Counted from the first letter of the stretch, positions 17,823 to 26,652 are shown. The stretch: DNA of 64,000 nucleotides from Rhodohalobacter mucosus (GCF_003150675.1 NZ_QGGB01000007.1:62001-126000); one strand, 5' to 3'. Made by a program: numbers and translations. Notes: generated by a model from the letters alone, not told the origin.

Positions 17823-18411
17823 ACAACCCCTCGATCTTAATCCGGGCGTTGATCAAAATCCGGCCTCGGGGTGAGAATGGATGCTTCATTCTACCCCGGG
17901 TTACACCCGGGGCTATTGAGGTTCAACGCCACCGGCGTTGGAGGTTAGAGACCTGTAGAGGCGGCGCAGGAAAGAGTACTTCATGAATTTGGGATTCTGA
18001 TGCGCCGCTTCTGCAAAGCCCGCCACTTGTCATCCCGACTAAGTGAGCGTAGTGAACGCATGGAGGGATCTCCAAAAGTTTCAATAAGAGAATTCTTGCC
18101 ACAACCCCCTCGATACAAATCCGGGCGTTGATCAAAATCAGGCCTCGGGGTTGGAATGGTCGCCTCACATTACCCCGGGTTTCACCCGGGGCTATTGAGA
18201 TTCAACGCCTCCGGCGTTGGAGGTTAAGAGCCCTGTATTGGCGGCGCGGGAAAGAGTACTTCATGAATTTGGGATTCCGATGCGCCGTTTCTGCAAAGCC
18301 CGACTTTAGTCATCCCGACTAAGTGAGCGCAGTGAGTGCATGGAGGGATCTCCCAAAGTTTCATTAGGAGAATTCTTGCCACAACCCCCTCGGCACAAAT
18401 CCGGGCATTGG
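17823..18411. repeat. 2.1-copy tandem intergenic repeat of about 279 bp
   Basis: Unit 1 (17823-18100) and unit 2 (18101-18380) align over their whole length, and a third copy begins (18381-18411) before breaking off. Each unit contains internal palindromes: CCCCGGGTTACACCCGGGG-type, AACGCC…GGCGTT, and a block GTCATCCCGACTAAGTGAG…GGAGGGATCTC. The latter block resembles a sequence seen dispersed in many bacterial intergenic regions. No open frame longer than about 80 codons is protein-like. It occupies most of the 900-bp gap between the hydrolase and the PLP enzyme. Confidence 0.9.
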
Positions 18412-18471
18412 AGAAAGCCACAAGCTGCAGGTTTGATAAGGCGGAAATCTGCTTATTCAGGAAACTTCAAC

Positions 18472-18518
18472 CATCACTCATCGTACATCGTACATCGTCC
18501 ATCATCCATCGTCCATCA
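18472..18518. repeat. CATCGTC/CATCGTA short tandem repeat
   Basis: Imperfect 7-8-bp units of the type CATCGTAC and CATCGTC are iterated beside the stop codon of the PLP enzyme. A related copy lies at about 17781-17810, on the other side of the large tandem repeat, so the two short arrays bracket it. Confidence 0.7.
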
Positions 18519-18522
18519 CATA

Positions 18523-19641
18523 TCATTTTCCCAAGGCCTGATCAAGATCCTCCATCAAATCCTCCGGGTGTTCAAGGCCCACGCTGATGCGAATCAGCCT
18601 GGGGGGAGAGACCGAACCTTCGCCTTCGCTGCTTCCGCGGTGTTCCCATGTTGTTTCCACACCACCCAGGCTGGTGGCACGTTTGATAAGCTTCGACTTA
18701 CCAACCGCTTTACGGGCATCCTCTCCATCCCCTCTGATAAAGAATGAAATCATACCCCCATATCCATTCATCTGCTTTTTCGCAGTTTCGTACTGAGGGT
18801 GCGATTCCAGGCCAGGGTAATAGACCTCTGAAACGTTTTTGTGACCGGATAAAAACTGTGCTATCTCTTCAGCATGCTCATTATGCCCTTTCATCCGGTA
18901 GGAAAGGGTGCGTGTGCTGCGGCTGAGGAGCCAGCAGTCGTGCGGCGAGGGCACGGCGCCGCCCATGCGCTGTGTGAAGCGTATCTGTTGAAAAAATTCA
19001 TCGTTTTTTTTGCTCACTATGGCTCCGCCCAGAATGTCGCTATGGCCGCCAAAATATTTTGAGGTGGAGTGAAGAACCAGGTCGGCTCCGAGCTCAAGCG
19101 GAAGCTGATTCACCGGTGTGGGCCATGTATTGTCCACAATTACTTTGATATTGTTCTCATGGGCCAGACTGCTAAGCTCCCGGATATCCGTAATTCGCAT
19201 AAGCGGATTTGAGGGGGTCTCGATCCAGATCAGCCTGGTTTCGGGTCGTATACGCTGTTTTACGGTTTCCTGGGTCATATGGATAAAATCGGCCTCCAGT
19301 CCCCAACGCATCATAATATTCTTGATCATTTTTCGGTTGCCGGCATAAATATCCTCTGGAACGATGATATGATTGCCCGGTTTCAGCGCTTGCAGGGTGG
19401 CCGTAGCCGCCGCAATACCCGATGAAAATGCAGCTCCCTCTTCACCGCCTTCAAGGGTGGCAATCAGATGCTCGAACTGCAGCCGGTTCGGGTTGCCTAA
19501 TCGTGTGTAGTGAAGATCGCCTTCCCGGCGCCCTTCCGCGTCAATCTCAAAAATATTGCTTGGCGAAATGGGAGGGATAATCGCCTTGGAGGGATTCTCG
19601 ATATCGAGTCCGGCGTGTATGGCAAGTGTTTCAAATCGCAT
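18523..19641 (-). CDS. trans-sulfuration PLP enzyme (cystathionine gamma-synthase/lyase family)
   Basis: 372 residues, the usual length of Cys/Met metabolism PLP enzymes. Visible landmarks: YTRLGNPNRLQFEHLIATLEGGE (PLP-phosphate region of the neighbouring subunit), the SSGIAA loop, WIETPSNPLMRITDI, the aspartate of VIVDNTWPTP, and the PLP lysine in HSTSKYFGGHSD near residue 195. The C-terminal PRLIRISVGLEHPEDL block is intact. Gamma-synthase, gamma-lyase and beta-lyase cannot be separated by eye. It catalyses elimination or replacement at cystathionine-type substrates in the cytosol. No methionine or cysteine gene is adjacent. Confidence 0.85.
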   Translation of the reverse strand: MRFETLAIHAGLDIENPSKAIIPPISPSNIFEIDAEGRREGDLHYTRLGNPNRLQFEHLIATLEGGEEGAAFSSGIAAATATLQALKPGNHIIVPEDIYAGNRKMIKNIMMRWGLEADFIHMTQETVKQRIRPETRLIWIETPSNPLMRITDIRELSSLAHENNIKVIVDNTWPTPVNQLPLELGADLVLHSTSKYFGGHSDILGGAIVSKKNDEFFQQIRFTQRMGGAVPSPHDCWLLSRSTRTLSYRMKGHNEHAEEIAQFLSGHKNVSEVYYPGLESHPQYETAKKQMNGYGGMISFFIRGDGEDARKAVGKSKLIKRATSLGGVETTWEHRGSSEGEGSVSPPRLIRISVGLEHPEDLMEDLDQALGK

Positions 19642-19674
19642 AGTTCTGATAATTAGTTTATTGCCTATCTAAGT

Positions 19675-19761
19675 TTCTCGCAGATTATCGCAGATGAATT
19701 CGCTGATTTTCGCAGAGATTCTGCGTTTAACTGCGTCCTAATCTGCGTAACTCAGCGAGAA
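19675..19761. repeat. intergenic inverted repeat with CGCAGA/TCTGCG arms
   Basis: TTCTCGCAGATTA at the left is answered by TAATCTGCG and GCGAGAA at the right, with inner CGCAGA/TCTGCG repeats. The whole can fold into a long imperfect hairpin between divergent or tandem minus-strand genes. It resembles dispersed 'CTCGCAGA' repeats; it could also terminate the redox operon to its right. Confidence 0.5.
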
Positions 19762-19798
19762 CGTGAGTGGTAGAAGATGGAATTAAGCTGTTCGAAAT

Positions 19799-20254
19799 CT
19801 AAGCTTTTTCACCAATCTTTACGACCGGTTTCATCACCACCTTCGTCTTGATGGAGCGGGTTATTAGACAGATCTCTTCTGCTTTTTCCAATAGCCGGTG
19901 CGCTTTCTTTTCTCTGTTTGGATCAGTTATGAGCAGCTCCGGTTCAATCAGGATATCACTCATCACAAACTTACCGTTTTCACGGCTCATCCTGCCCTTG
20001 CTCCTCACTGTCAGGCTCTCAAACGGAAATTTGGAGTACTCTGCTACGGCTGTGAACGAGGTGAAAAAGCAGCTGCTTACGGATGCCGTAAAAAGGTGCT
20101 CGGGAGACCAGATTCCTTCCACACCGCCCGGAAATTCGGGGGGAGTGGCAACCTCAATAACATCGTTAAGGGCGTCGGACTCCATTACTCCGATCCGTCC
20201 CTCTTTCCATTTAAGATCTACTTCAAAAATATGCTCTTCGTTTTCGCTACTCAT
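19799..20254 (-). CDS. OsmC family peroxide-reducing protein
   Basis: 151 residues. Both redox cysteines are in family context: the first in FTASVSSCFFTSF and the second in LLEKAEEICLITRSIKTKV. OsmC/Ohr proteins reduce organic hydroperoxides with these thiols. The ATG lies inside the end of the thioredoxin gene (8-bp overlap), implying translational coupling; thioredoxin is a plausible electron donor. The C-terminus VVMKPVVKIGEKA is typical of the YhfA-like branch. Confidence 0.85.
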   Translation of the reverse strand: MSSENEEHIFEVDLKWKEGRIGVMESDALNDVIEVATPPEFPGGVEGIWSPEHLFTASVSSCFFTSFTAVAEYSKFPFESLTVRSKGRMSRENGKFVMSDILIEPELLITDPNREKKAHRLLEKAEEICLITRSIKTKVVMKPVVKIGEKA

Positions 20255-20573
20255 GTTCGCTCAGTTTTTGCCGGATCACGGATTCCAGTTGTGCTGCAGG
20301 TACAACACCAGCCTGCTGCCAGAGAACCTGGCCGTTTTTAAAAAGGATCAGATTTGGAATGCCGCGTACCTGGTAGCGAATGGCAACATCCGGATTTTTT
20401 TCCGTATCAATTTTGATAATGTTCAGGTCATCACCCATTCGCTGCTTCAGCTCTTTAAGAATAGGAGGCATCATTCGGCAGGGAGCACACCAGTCTGCAT
20501 AAAAATCAACCAGAACGGGGGTTTCGCCTTTGATTACCTCCGAAAAGCTTTTTGTTTTAATATCGGTACTCAT
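20247..20573 (-). CDS. trxA: thioredoxin
   Basis: 108 residues, full length for a thioredoxin. The active site is W28-C29-A30-P31-C32 within VDFYADWCAPCRMM, and the cis-proline loop is VRGIPNLILFKNG. The CAPC rather than CGPC centre is found in many Bacteroidota thioredoxins and shifts redox potential slightly. It is coupled to the OsmC gene and preceded 25 bp upstream by a small membrane protein gene. Confidence 0.92.
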   Translation of the reverse strand: MSTDIKTKSFSEVIKGETPVLVDFYADWCAPCRMMPPILKELKQRMGDDLNIIKIDTEKNPDVAIRYQVRGIPNLILFKNGQVLWQQAGVVPAAQLESVIRQKLSEHE

Positions 20574-20597
20574 AGTTAATAACTCTTTATTGTTTCC

Positions 20598-20834
20598 TTA
20601 TAATTCAAATTTATTGCGATCCTCTCTGCTTAAATCAGAACCCGGAATGCGGCATTGACCCGCAATGCATCCGGTGCAGGTAACAGCCTGATAAAGCAAA
20701 AAGACGGAAATGATCCCGGATACGGGCGCGCTGTTTACAAGCCAGTTCATGGCAAACAAAAGGCCCAGAACAAGCGTAACCCATCTCATCGGATGCCAGC
20801 CAGAGGCGCGAAGTTTTGCAGATAATGAATTCAT
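20598..20834 (-). CDS. small membrane protein with Cys pair, redox operon
   Basis: 78 residues. The N-terminal half (GWHPMRWVTLVLGLLFAMNWL) and the following hydrophobic stretch give two membrane segments in the manner of DUF2892/YgaP-tail proteins. The motif YQAVTCTGCIAGQC has three cysteines facing one side of the membrane. It leads the thioredoxin/OsmC cluster, so a thiol-based or sulfur-handling role is plausible but unproven. Confidence 0.65.
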   Translation of the reverse strand: MNSLSAKLRASGWHPMRWVTLVLGLLFAMNWLVNSAPVSGIISVFLLYQAVTCTGCIAGQCRIPGSDLSREDRNKFEL

Positions 20835-21051
20835 TTTACCTGTTTTTGATGAATAAAGGCAGGTTACAAAAAAACGGGACGCCGTGCATCAGGGATACCC
20901 TGATTATGTCAGAAGCGCATGCCTGTTACACTTTACAACGTGTATAAGAGCAAAATGTGCAGTCTGGCATAATGACGGAATCTGGCTCTGTCAGCTTCAG
21001 AGGGCGGGGAGAGAAGATGTATTGCAGAGTGTTCTGATGTTTAGAGATTCT

Positions 21052-21495
21052 TCAGGCTTGTGATGATTCAGCTTCACAACGCTCTTTCAGCGCCACGTTC
21101 ATATTCTGAAAACCTGTTTTTGTTTTTTTCAGAATGCCCGGCATCAGACGTGGAAGTATTCCTGAAAACGTTTCACCATGTTTAAGACTGGTACTTCCGT
21201 TGGGAAGCGGGTTTAAAATAAAATAGTGCTCACCGTCAAAAAGCCCCTTGATGAAGAGTTTTCCTTTCCACCGGAATTCATGATGTGGTTCAGCCCGGAG
21301 CACGCGGGGTGTAAAATTCATCTCTTTTTCACCCGGAAGCTGAAGCGTGACCGAAAGGGTATGCCCCGGAGAAACGTCTCCCTCAATGGATTTCACAAAC
21401 GGGTTCCACTCCGGGTAAGATTGAAAATCCATGAGCACATTCCAGACGTTTTGCAGCGGTGTGTGGATGTGAATAACAGTCTCAATTTTCTTCAT
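21052..21495 (-). CDS. SRPBCC (START-like) domain protein
   Basis: 147 residues matching the Polyketide_cyc2/SRPBCC helix-grip fold: IHIHTPLQNVWNVLMDFQSYPEWNPFVKSIEG at the start, a central FTPRVLRAEPHHEFRWKGKL, and GSTSLKHGETFSG before the long C-terminal helix. These proteins bind hydrophobic ligands in a cavity. No ligand can be deduced. Its promoter would lie in the 340-bp AT-rich gap to its right, which it shares with the aminotransferase gene. Confidence 0.8.
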   Translation of the reverse strand: MKKIETVIHIHTPLQNVWNVLMDFQSYPEWNPFVKSIEGDVSPGHTLSVTLQLPGEKEMNFTPRVLRAEPHHEFRWKGKLFIKGLFDGEHYFILNPLPNGSTSLKHGETFSGILPRLMPGILKKTKTGFQNMNVALKERCEAESSQA

Positions 21496-21841
21496 GATAA
21501 AACAGCTTTACAGATAACACCCGGCTTCTGATACATTCCGGAAAGCGGGTATGCATGAATTTCACAATTGTTAGATGGATGGGAATCTTAAAACCCCTAC
21601 GCGCTATACGAACAAATCGTTATAAAGTTGTGAAAATGTAAAAATTTATGAAAAAATTGCGCTCTTGATGTATTTCCTGGAAAGATTTTGGCATTCATCA
21701 GGTGCAACCGAAACGGTGAAAAGAACAACTATCCCGTTTTTCATGTATCAAAAAATAAAAAAAGCAGTATGCCATTTTAAAGGTGAAAAGCTATTTTTAA
21801 GCATATGTACACAACCTCAACCCAAACCGGATTGAATTAAG

Positions 21842-22705
21842 ATGATCGTATATCTGAATGGAAAATTTTTAGAACAACAGAAAGCAGCCGTTTCGGTTGC
21901 GGACAGGGGCTTTATTTTTGGTGACGGTATATACGAGGTAATACGGGTGGTTGAAGGTAAGTTCATTATGGAGAATGAGCATTTGTCCCGTCTGGATGAG
22001 GGCCTGAACGGACTCCGAATCCGGCTTGATGAGGATATACGTACATCTATTCCGGAAATAGGCAGAGAGCTGCTCAAAAAAAACGGACATTTAACCGGTG
22101 AAGCGACCGTTTATCTTCAGGTTACCCGCGGTGCGGCCACTCCCAGAACCCATGAATTTCCAATAGATCCGGTCGAGCCGACTCTGTTTATGTCCACCAA
22201 ACCATTTAAGCCTCATAAAAAACTTCACGAAATGGGAACCGATGCCATTACACTGCCTGATGTTCGGTGGATGAGGTGTAATCTGAAGACCATCAATTTA
22301 CTTCCCAACACTCTGGCAAAGCAGGCTGCAAAGGATGCGGGAGTAAACAGCGCGGTAATGATTCGTGACGGCGTGATTACAGAAAGTCCGAATGCCAATA
22401 TTTTCTGCGTGAAAAATGGTGTTCTTCATACCTTTCCTTCTTCAAATTACATTCTGAACGGCATTACCCGGAGAGCCGTGCTGAACATTGCATCACAGGA
22501 AGAGATCCCGCTGGTGCAGGAACCGGTGCGTTTGGAGGAGATCGCAATTATTGAAGAGCTTTTCTTTTCCGGAACCACTACTGATATCCAGCCTGTTACG
22601 GTAATTGACGGCAAACCGGTAGGGAATGGAAAACCGGGACCCGTAACCAGGAAAATCCAAAAAGCATACGGGAAGATGCTGTATTCCGGCAACCTTTCTG
22701 CATAA
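21842..22705 (+). CDS. dat: D-amino-acid aminotransferase (class IV)
   Basis: 287 residues of a fold-type IV PLP enzyme. Key parts are ADRGFIFGDGIYEVIRV (substrate side), the PLP lysine K149 in RCNLKTINLLPN, the glutamate in DGVITESPNANIFCV, and LNGITRRAVL, which binds the PLP phosphate. The DVRWMRCNLK context and LNGITR closely resemble D-alanine aminotransferase of Bacillus rather than IlvE or PabC. It likely makes D-glutamate or D-alanine for peptidoglycan. It stands alone; the ATG follows the expected distance after an AT-rich leader. Confidence 0.85.
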   Translation: MIVYLNGKFLEQQKAAVSVADRGFIFGDGIYEVIRVVEGKFIMENEHLSRLDEGLNGLRIRLDEDIRTSIPEIGRELLKKNGHLTGEATVYLQVTRGAATPRTHEFPIDPVEPTLFMSTKPFKPHKKLHEMGTDAITLPDVRWMRCNLKTINLLPNTLAKQAAKDAGVNSAVMIRDGVITESPNANIFCVKNGVLHTFPSSNYILNGITRRAVLNIASQEEIPLVQEPVRLEEIAIIEELFFSGTTTDIQPVTVIDGKPVGNGKPGPVTRKIQKAYGKMLYSGNLSA

Positions 22706-22759
22706 GGGTGCACTTCTTAAGCTGGTGCAATAGCCGAAATCACTGAATAAAAGGCTCTT

Positions 22760-22878
22760 TTAGGGGCTTTCCCTACGGTTACATCTTTGCTAATCATTAT
22801 CCTCAATCGCACTTAGGGGTTTCCCTTATATAAGGTAATGGTTGGTTTGACTATTCTAAGATCAGAAAAAATAGTCAA
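22760..22878 (+). promoter_or_regulatory. promoter/leader region with three palindromic elements
   Basis: Upstream of the DksA-like gene there are two copies of TTAGGGG(C)TTTCCCT (22760-22774 and 22813-22826). A perfect palindrome CCTTATATAAGG (22824-22835) covers a possible -10 region. A hairpin TTGACTATT/AATAGTCAA (22847-22855 with 22870-22878) ends 22 bp before the chosen start. The array suggests regulated transcription; the binding proteins are unknown. Confidence 0.5.
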
Positions 22879-22900
22879 CGGAAACCGTAACCTCACAGCC

Positions 22901-23335
22901 ATGGAAACCCTGAAGAGAAAAACCGAGAGCCAAAAACTGTATGAAACGAACCTGAATGAGAATGAGCTGGCTTACTTTGAAGCCATTATTCTGAGGAAAC
23001 GAGAGGAGGCCGAGGAAGAGCTGGACTACCTGATGGGTTCTCTGGAAAATCAGAGACTGAACGATGATGATGACGCTTCTTCACTTTCGCACCACATGGG
23101 CGACCTGGGCAGTAAAGAGGAGAGCATGGATCTTACGTATCGTCTGATTGAGAGAAATAAAAAATTTATCGGAGAGCTGAATCGCGCACTTACCCGAATT
23201 GAGAATGGTACATATGGGATCTGCCGCGCAACCGGCAAGCCGATAGAGAAAGAACGACTGGAGTTTGCTCCTCATACAAGGTATAGCATTGCAGCAAAGA
23301 AAAGCGGGCTCGATAAAAAGCCGGTTACCGCATAA
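22901..23335 (+). CDS. TraR/DksA-family regulator with degenerate zinc finger
   Basis: 144 residues from METLKRKT; an ATG 21 codons earlier would translate across the leader hairpin and looks unlikely. A long coiled-coil (about 15-95, ending in LNRALTRIENGTYG) is followed by ICRATGKPIEKERLEFAPHTRYSIAAK. Of the four zinc cysteines in DksA only the first remains (C-T-S-A pattern), as in Bacteroidota relatives. Such proteins insert the coiled coil into the RNA polymerase secondary channel in response to starvation signals. An acidic LNDDDDASSLSHHMGD sits near the coiled-coil tip. Confidence 0.85.
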   Translation: METLKRKTESQKLYETNLNENELAYFEAIILRKREEAEEELDYLMGSLENQRLNDDDDASSLSHHMGDLGSKEESMDLTYRLIERNKKFIGELNRALTRIENGTYGICRATGKPIEKERLEFAPHTRYSIAAKKSGLDKKPVTA

Positions 23336-23396
23336 GTCAAAGCAGGCGTATCAGTAAAAAAACACCGAACTGTTTTCGGGAAATAAACGTGTAAAT

Positions 23397-23434
23397 AAAA
23401 AAGCCGCTCTCGCGAATACGCGGAGCGGCTTTAA
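23397..23434. terminator. bidirectional rho-independent terminator
   Basis: A strong GC stem AAGCCGCTC…GAGCGGCTT with an inner CGCG/CGCG and flanking A/T runs on both sides lies between the convergent DksA-like and cold-shock genes. Confidence 0.85.
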
Positions 23435-23456
23435 ATGTATAAAAGCAGGTTTGTGC

Positions 23457-23675
23457 TTATTCGTACGTAAGGCTTCTTACGTCAACGGCACTTAACCCTT
23501 TAGGTGTTTCCTCTACGGAGAATTCAACTTCTTCACCGTCTTCAAGTCCCTGATTCGGTCCCAGATTTTCTACATTATTTCTGTGTACAAAGATGTCTTT
23601 TCCACCTTCGTTGGGTTCGATAAAGCCGAAGCCTTTTTCTGCATCGAACCATTTTACTTTGCCTTGTTGTGTCAT
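23457..23675 (-). CDS. cold-shock domain protein (Csp)
   Basis: 72 residues, a single cold-shock domain. RNP1 KGFGFIEP and RNP2 DIFVHRNN are intact, and the start MTQQGKVKWFDAEKGFGFI is canonical. It binds single-stranded RNA/DNA and melts structure. The 170-bp region to its right should contain a long 5' UTR, as many csp genes have, but no diagnostic element is recognised there. Confidence 0.95.
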   Translation of the reverse strand: MTQQGKVKWFDAEKGFGFIEPNEGGKDIFVHRNNVENLGPNQGLEDGEEVEFSVEETPKGLSAVDVRSLTYE

Positions 23676-23848
23676 TGTATTGTATTGGTATAATTAATTC
23701 ACCCAGGAGAAGATTCAAAGAGTAAGAGTTGGGTTAACGCGTCCGTCCAAAGAAGTGCTTTACCAGGTGTCGTTATGTTTAACGTTCCCATTATACGTGT
23801 TTTAATAACCAATAGCTATTGAGGCGCCAAAGTTTCTGTAATAATCGA

Positions 23849-24109
23849 TTAGCAGACATCTCCGCTATCCGGATCAATGTAGCATCCGTCGCCGCTCAGT
23901 GACCTTGACCACTCCAGCTCGCCGGCCAAATTTCTGAACCACTCCTCCATATCCTCTCCGGGCAGAATTTTCCGGTCTCCCTCCGTGATAAAACATGGAT
24001 CGGCAGATTCGTCGGTTACCGTGCGGTAAGCCAGAACAAGATCACGTAACCGTTCTTCTATTCGATCGGCACGGTCGTCGGAAGATTTTCTGTGAAGTGT
24101 AATCATCAA
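23849..24109 (-). CDS. small acidic hypothetical protein
   Basis: 86 residues, strongly charged, with a helical N-terminus (DDRADRIEERLRDLVLAYRTV). A regular C-terminal part ends in GDGCYIDPDSGDVC. The two terminal cysteines and FITEGDRKILPGEDM suggest a folded domain reminiscent of thiol or small-molecule-binding proteins, but no family is recognised. Monocistronic, upstream of a 420-bp gap. Confidence 0.6.
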   Translation of the reverse strand: MMITLHRKSSDDRADRIEERLRDLVLAYRTVTDESADPCFITEGDRKILPGEDMEEWFRNLAGELEWSRSLSGDGCYIDPDSGDVC

Positions 24110-24532
24110 TACTGCCCGTAATTTTTTTCACGTAAAATTCGCGGTATGATATAAGATCTAACAATTTTCGCAGGTTTTATAAATAAAATCTTTTTTGACA
24201 TAAAGACGTCTGACGGACTGCATCAGATTGAATTTGCACGTGAAAACCGGGTCGGAATACAGGGTTGAAATCCGGAGCACATCCGCTGATGAGCAGGTAG
24301 CGGCAATATATGTAAGTCCTTTCAGTCAGCTACATCCAGCCTTTAGCGACCCAACTTATATGAAAACAATATATTGGATGATATAGTTGCTGATTGCTGA
24401 CAACGATCAACCGGCCGCAAACCACTAACAACCCAAGCTAACAAGCCACCGTTTTACCATGCTATTCCCGATCATTTCCCGTACATTTCAACCTTAATAA
24501 ATCTATCGAAATACACCCTTACATTTCATTCA
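24110..24532. other. intergenic region, no gene seen
   Basis: AT-rich DNA between divergent genes. No RNA gene, strong hairpin or conserved motif is apparent. Confidence 0.5.
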
Positions 24533-25759
24533 ATGACCTATCTGGCTTTTGTCAGAAAAGAAAAGAGGCTCTTATCCTTTGCAGTCTCATTTACCTTTTT
24601 TTCAAGTTTCGGACAGACGTTTCTCATCTCCCTTTTTGTACCCTACATGCTTACAGCATTTAATCTGAGCAATGCGTCATTTGGTTCTCTCTACTCCGCG
24701 GCCACTCTTACCGGAGCATTTGCGCTGCCCTGGCTTGGTCAGCTGATCGACAGAATCCCCCTTCGTCAGTACAGTCTTTTTGTTGCTTTGGGCCTCTTTG
24801 CATCGGCACTGTTAATGGCTTTATCCTGGCATATATCCATTCTTTTTGCTGCATTGATAATGCTTCGTGTTACGGGCCAGGGGCTGAGCTCCCATACGGC
24901 ACAAACCACCATGGCACGTTTCGATGACGGCAACAGAGGGAAAGCCCTCAGTATATCGGCTCTTGGATTCCCTTTGGGAGAAGCCGTCTTGCCTGCGTGT
25001 ATCGCTTTTTTACTGGCCGCGATGCACTGGCAGTCTGTATGGATGCTGATAGCCGCTGTCATTGGTGTGTTCTTTATTCCGTTGATCTGGTTCCTTGTAA
25101 AACCGGGTACGCAGGTGGAAACCCCGGACGAAAGTGCAGCAGCAGATTTGAAGCCGCCGGGTACAGCTGAAAGCTATCGCGCCATTATTACAGATTCACG
25201 TATTTGGTTTATCATCCCGGCCATTTTGATGCCACCTTTCTGGGTAACGGGCCTGTTTCTGTATCAGGTGTCGGTGGCGGAAGATCTTGGATGGACAGCA
25301 GCACTGATTGCTTCTGCATTTATACCTTTTGCTGTTCTGCGAATTCTCAGCGGACTTATTTCAGGTCCTCTGATCGACCGTTTTTCTGCTAAATCTCTTT
25401 TTCCCTCTTTGCTTCTTCCCATGCTTGCGGGACTTACATTTCCTGTCTTTTTTAGCGGAAACTGGACCGTTTTTCTATACATGGCTCTTGTAGGGGCAAC
25501 CCTGGGGTATAGCGGCACACTGAAATCTGCGCTATGGGCCGAGATGTATGGAACTCGCGTCATTGGAACAGTTCAAAGCCTGTTTGCATCCCTGTCCGTT
25601 TTCAGCACCGCGATGAGTCCGTTTATTGCCGGCTGGATGCTTGACAATGGATACACTCTCGATAACCTGTTTATGATAGCGCTCATCACCACGATGGTTT
25701 CGGTGCTGCTGTCACTTCGGATCTTGCCTGTATTTAATGGCAGAAACCGGAAAGTGTAG
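24533..25759 (+). CDS. MFS transporter
   Basis: 408 residues with twelve hydrophobic segments. The loop between helices 2 and 3 reads GQLIDRIPLRQYSLFV, a variant of the MFS G-x-x-x-D-R motif, and the equivalent second-half loop GPLIDRFSAKSLF is present. The family resembles CynX/NimT or oxalate-formate-type carriers, but substrate cannot be inferred. It is followed by no coupled gene; MsrA begins 165 bp later. Confidence 0.85.
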   Translation: MTYLAFVRKEKRLLSFAVSFTFFSSFGQTFLISLFVPYMLTAFNLSNASFGSLYSAATLTGAFALPWLGQLIDRIPLRQYSLFVALGLFASALLMALSWHISILFAALIMLRVTGQGLSSHTAQTTMARFDDGNRGKALSISALGFPLGEAVLPACIAFLLAAMHWQSVWMLIAAVIGVFFIPLIWFLVKPGTQVETPDESAAADLKPPGTAESYRAIITDSRIWFIIPAILMPPFWVTGLFLYQVSVAEDLGWTAALIASAFIPFAVLRILSGLISGPLIDRFSAKSLFPSLLLPMLAGLTFPVFFSGNWTVFLYMALVGATLGYSGTLKSALWAEMYGTRVIGTVQSLFASLSVFSTAMSPFIAGWMLDNGYTLDNLFMIALITTMVSVLLSLRILPVFNGRNRKV

Positions 25760-25924
25760 ATGATGCAGTGAGAGTACGAAATAAGGAATGAACAAATAGT
25801 CTTCCCACAAACTCTCAAGCCGAACAGACTTAATTTTTGATCGCAGAATACCGGGCGGTACGGGCACGTTTTACAAAAATCTTTCGTTAAAATGCAAAAC
25901 CCATACTTCAGAGTAAGACATACG

Positions 25925-26566
25925 ATGAAACTTACAGTCATTATATCCATTATTTTATCGCTCACAGCTATGAACCAAACTTCACCGGACAAAGAGATCA
26001 ACAATACAGTTGAAAATGAGAATGAATATAAAACGGCTGTTTTGGGTGCAGGTTGTTTCTGGTGTGTGGAAGCGATCTATCAGCGCGTTAACGGGGTCGT
26101 AGCCGTTGAATCAGGATATGCAGGAGGCCATGTTGAAAATCCGACCTATAATCAGGTAGTGAGCGGCAAAACAGGACATGCAGAAGTGGCAAAGGTTACG
26201 TTCGATCCGGAAGAGATTACCTTCGAGGAGATACTTGAAGTTTTCTGGCACACCCATAATCCCACAACGCTGAATCGTCAGGGTGCTGACGTGGGCACAC
26301 AGTATCGATCCGCAATTTTTTACAACTCGCTCGAGCAGAAGCAGATTGCTGAGGAGTCGCTCAAGAAAACAGACGCATCCGGTCTTTGGGAGGATCCCAT
26401 AGTTACGGAGATAACCCCGCTCAGCAACTACAGTGTAGCGGAAAATTATCACCAAAACTATTTTAACAATAATCCGAATGCCGGCTACTGCTCTGTTGTC
26501 ATTGCACCCAAAGTGGCAAAATTCAAAAAAGACTTTCCTCACCTGTGGCAGGAGTCTCTGGAATGA
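25925..26566 (+). CDS. msrA: peptide methionine (S)-S-oxide reductase MsrA
   Basis: 213 residues from MKLTVIIS; an ATG eleven codons earlier lacks a signal-like start. A hydrophobic leader (residues 1-17) suggests export. The catalytic motif GAGCFWC places the sulfenic-acid cysteine at 44, and the substrate pocket YAGGHVENPTYNQVVSGKTGHAEV is complete. DVGTQYRSAIFY and NPNAGYC (resolving cysteine) follow. It repairs oxidised Met residues in the envelope. It may share a transcript with the DUF2911 gene 86 bp downstream. Confidence 0.92.
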   Translation: MKLTVIISIILSLTAMNQTSPDKEINNTVENENEYKTAVLGAGCFWCVEAIYQRVNGVVAVESGYAGGHVENPTYNQVVSGKTGHAEVAKVTFDPEEITFEEILEVFWHTHNPTTLNRQGADVGTQYRSAIFYNSLEQKQIAEESLKKTDASGLWEDPIVTEITPLSNYSVAENYHQNYFNNNPNAGYCSVVIAPKVAKFKKDFPHLWQESLE

Positions 26567-26652
26567 GGCGGATTATGAATGTATGAGGGGATATGAGAAA
26601 TACTCATTATGTTACAGCTCAATATTACCAAACACCACTAAACTAACTGACT

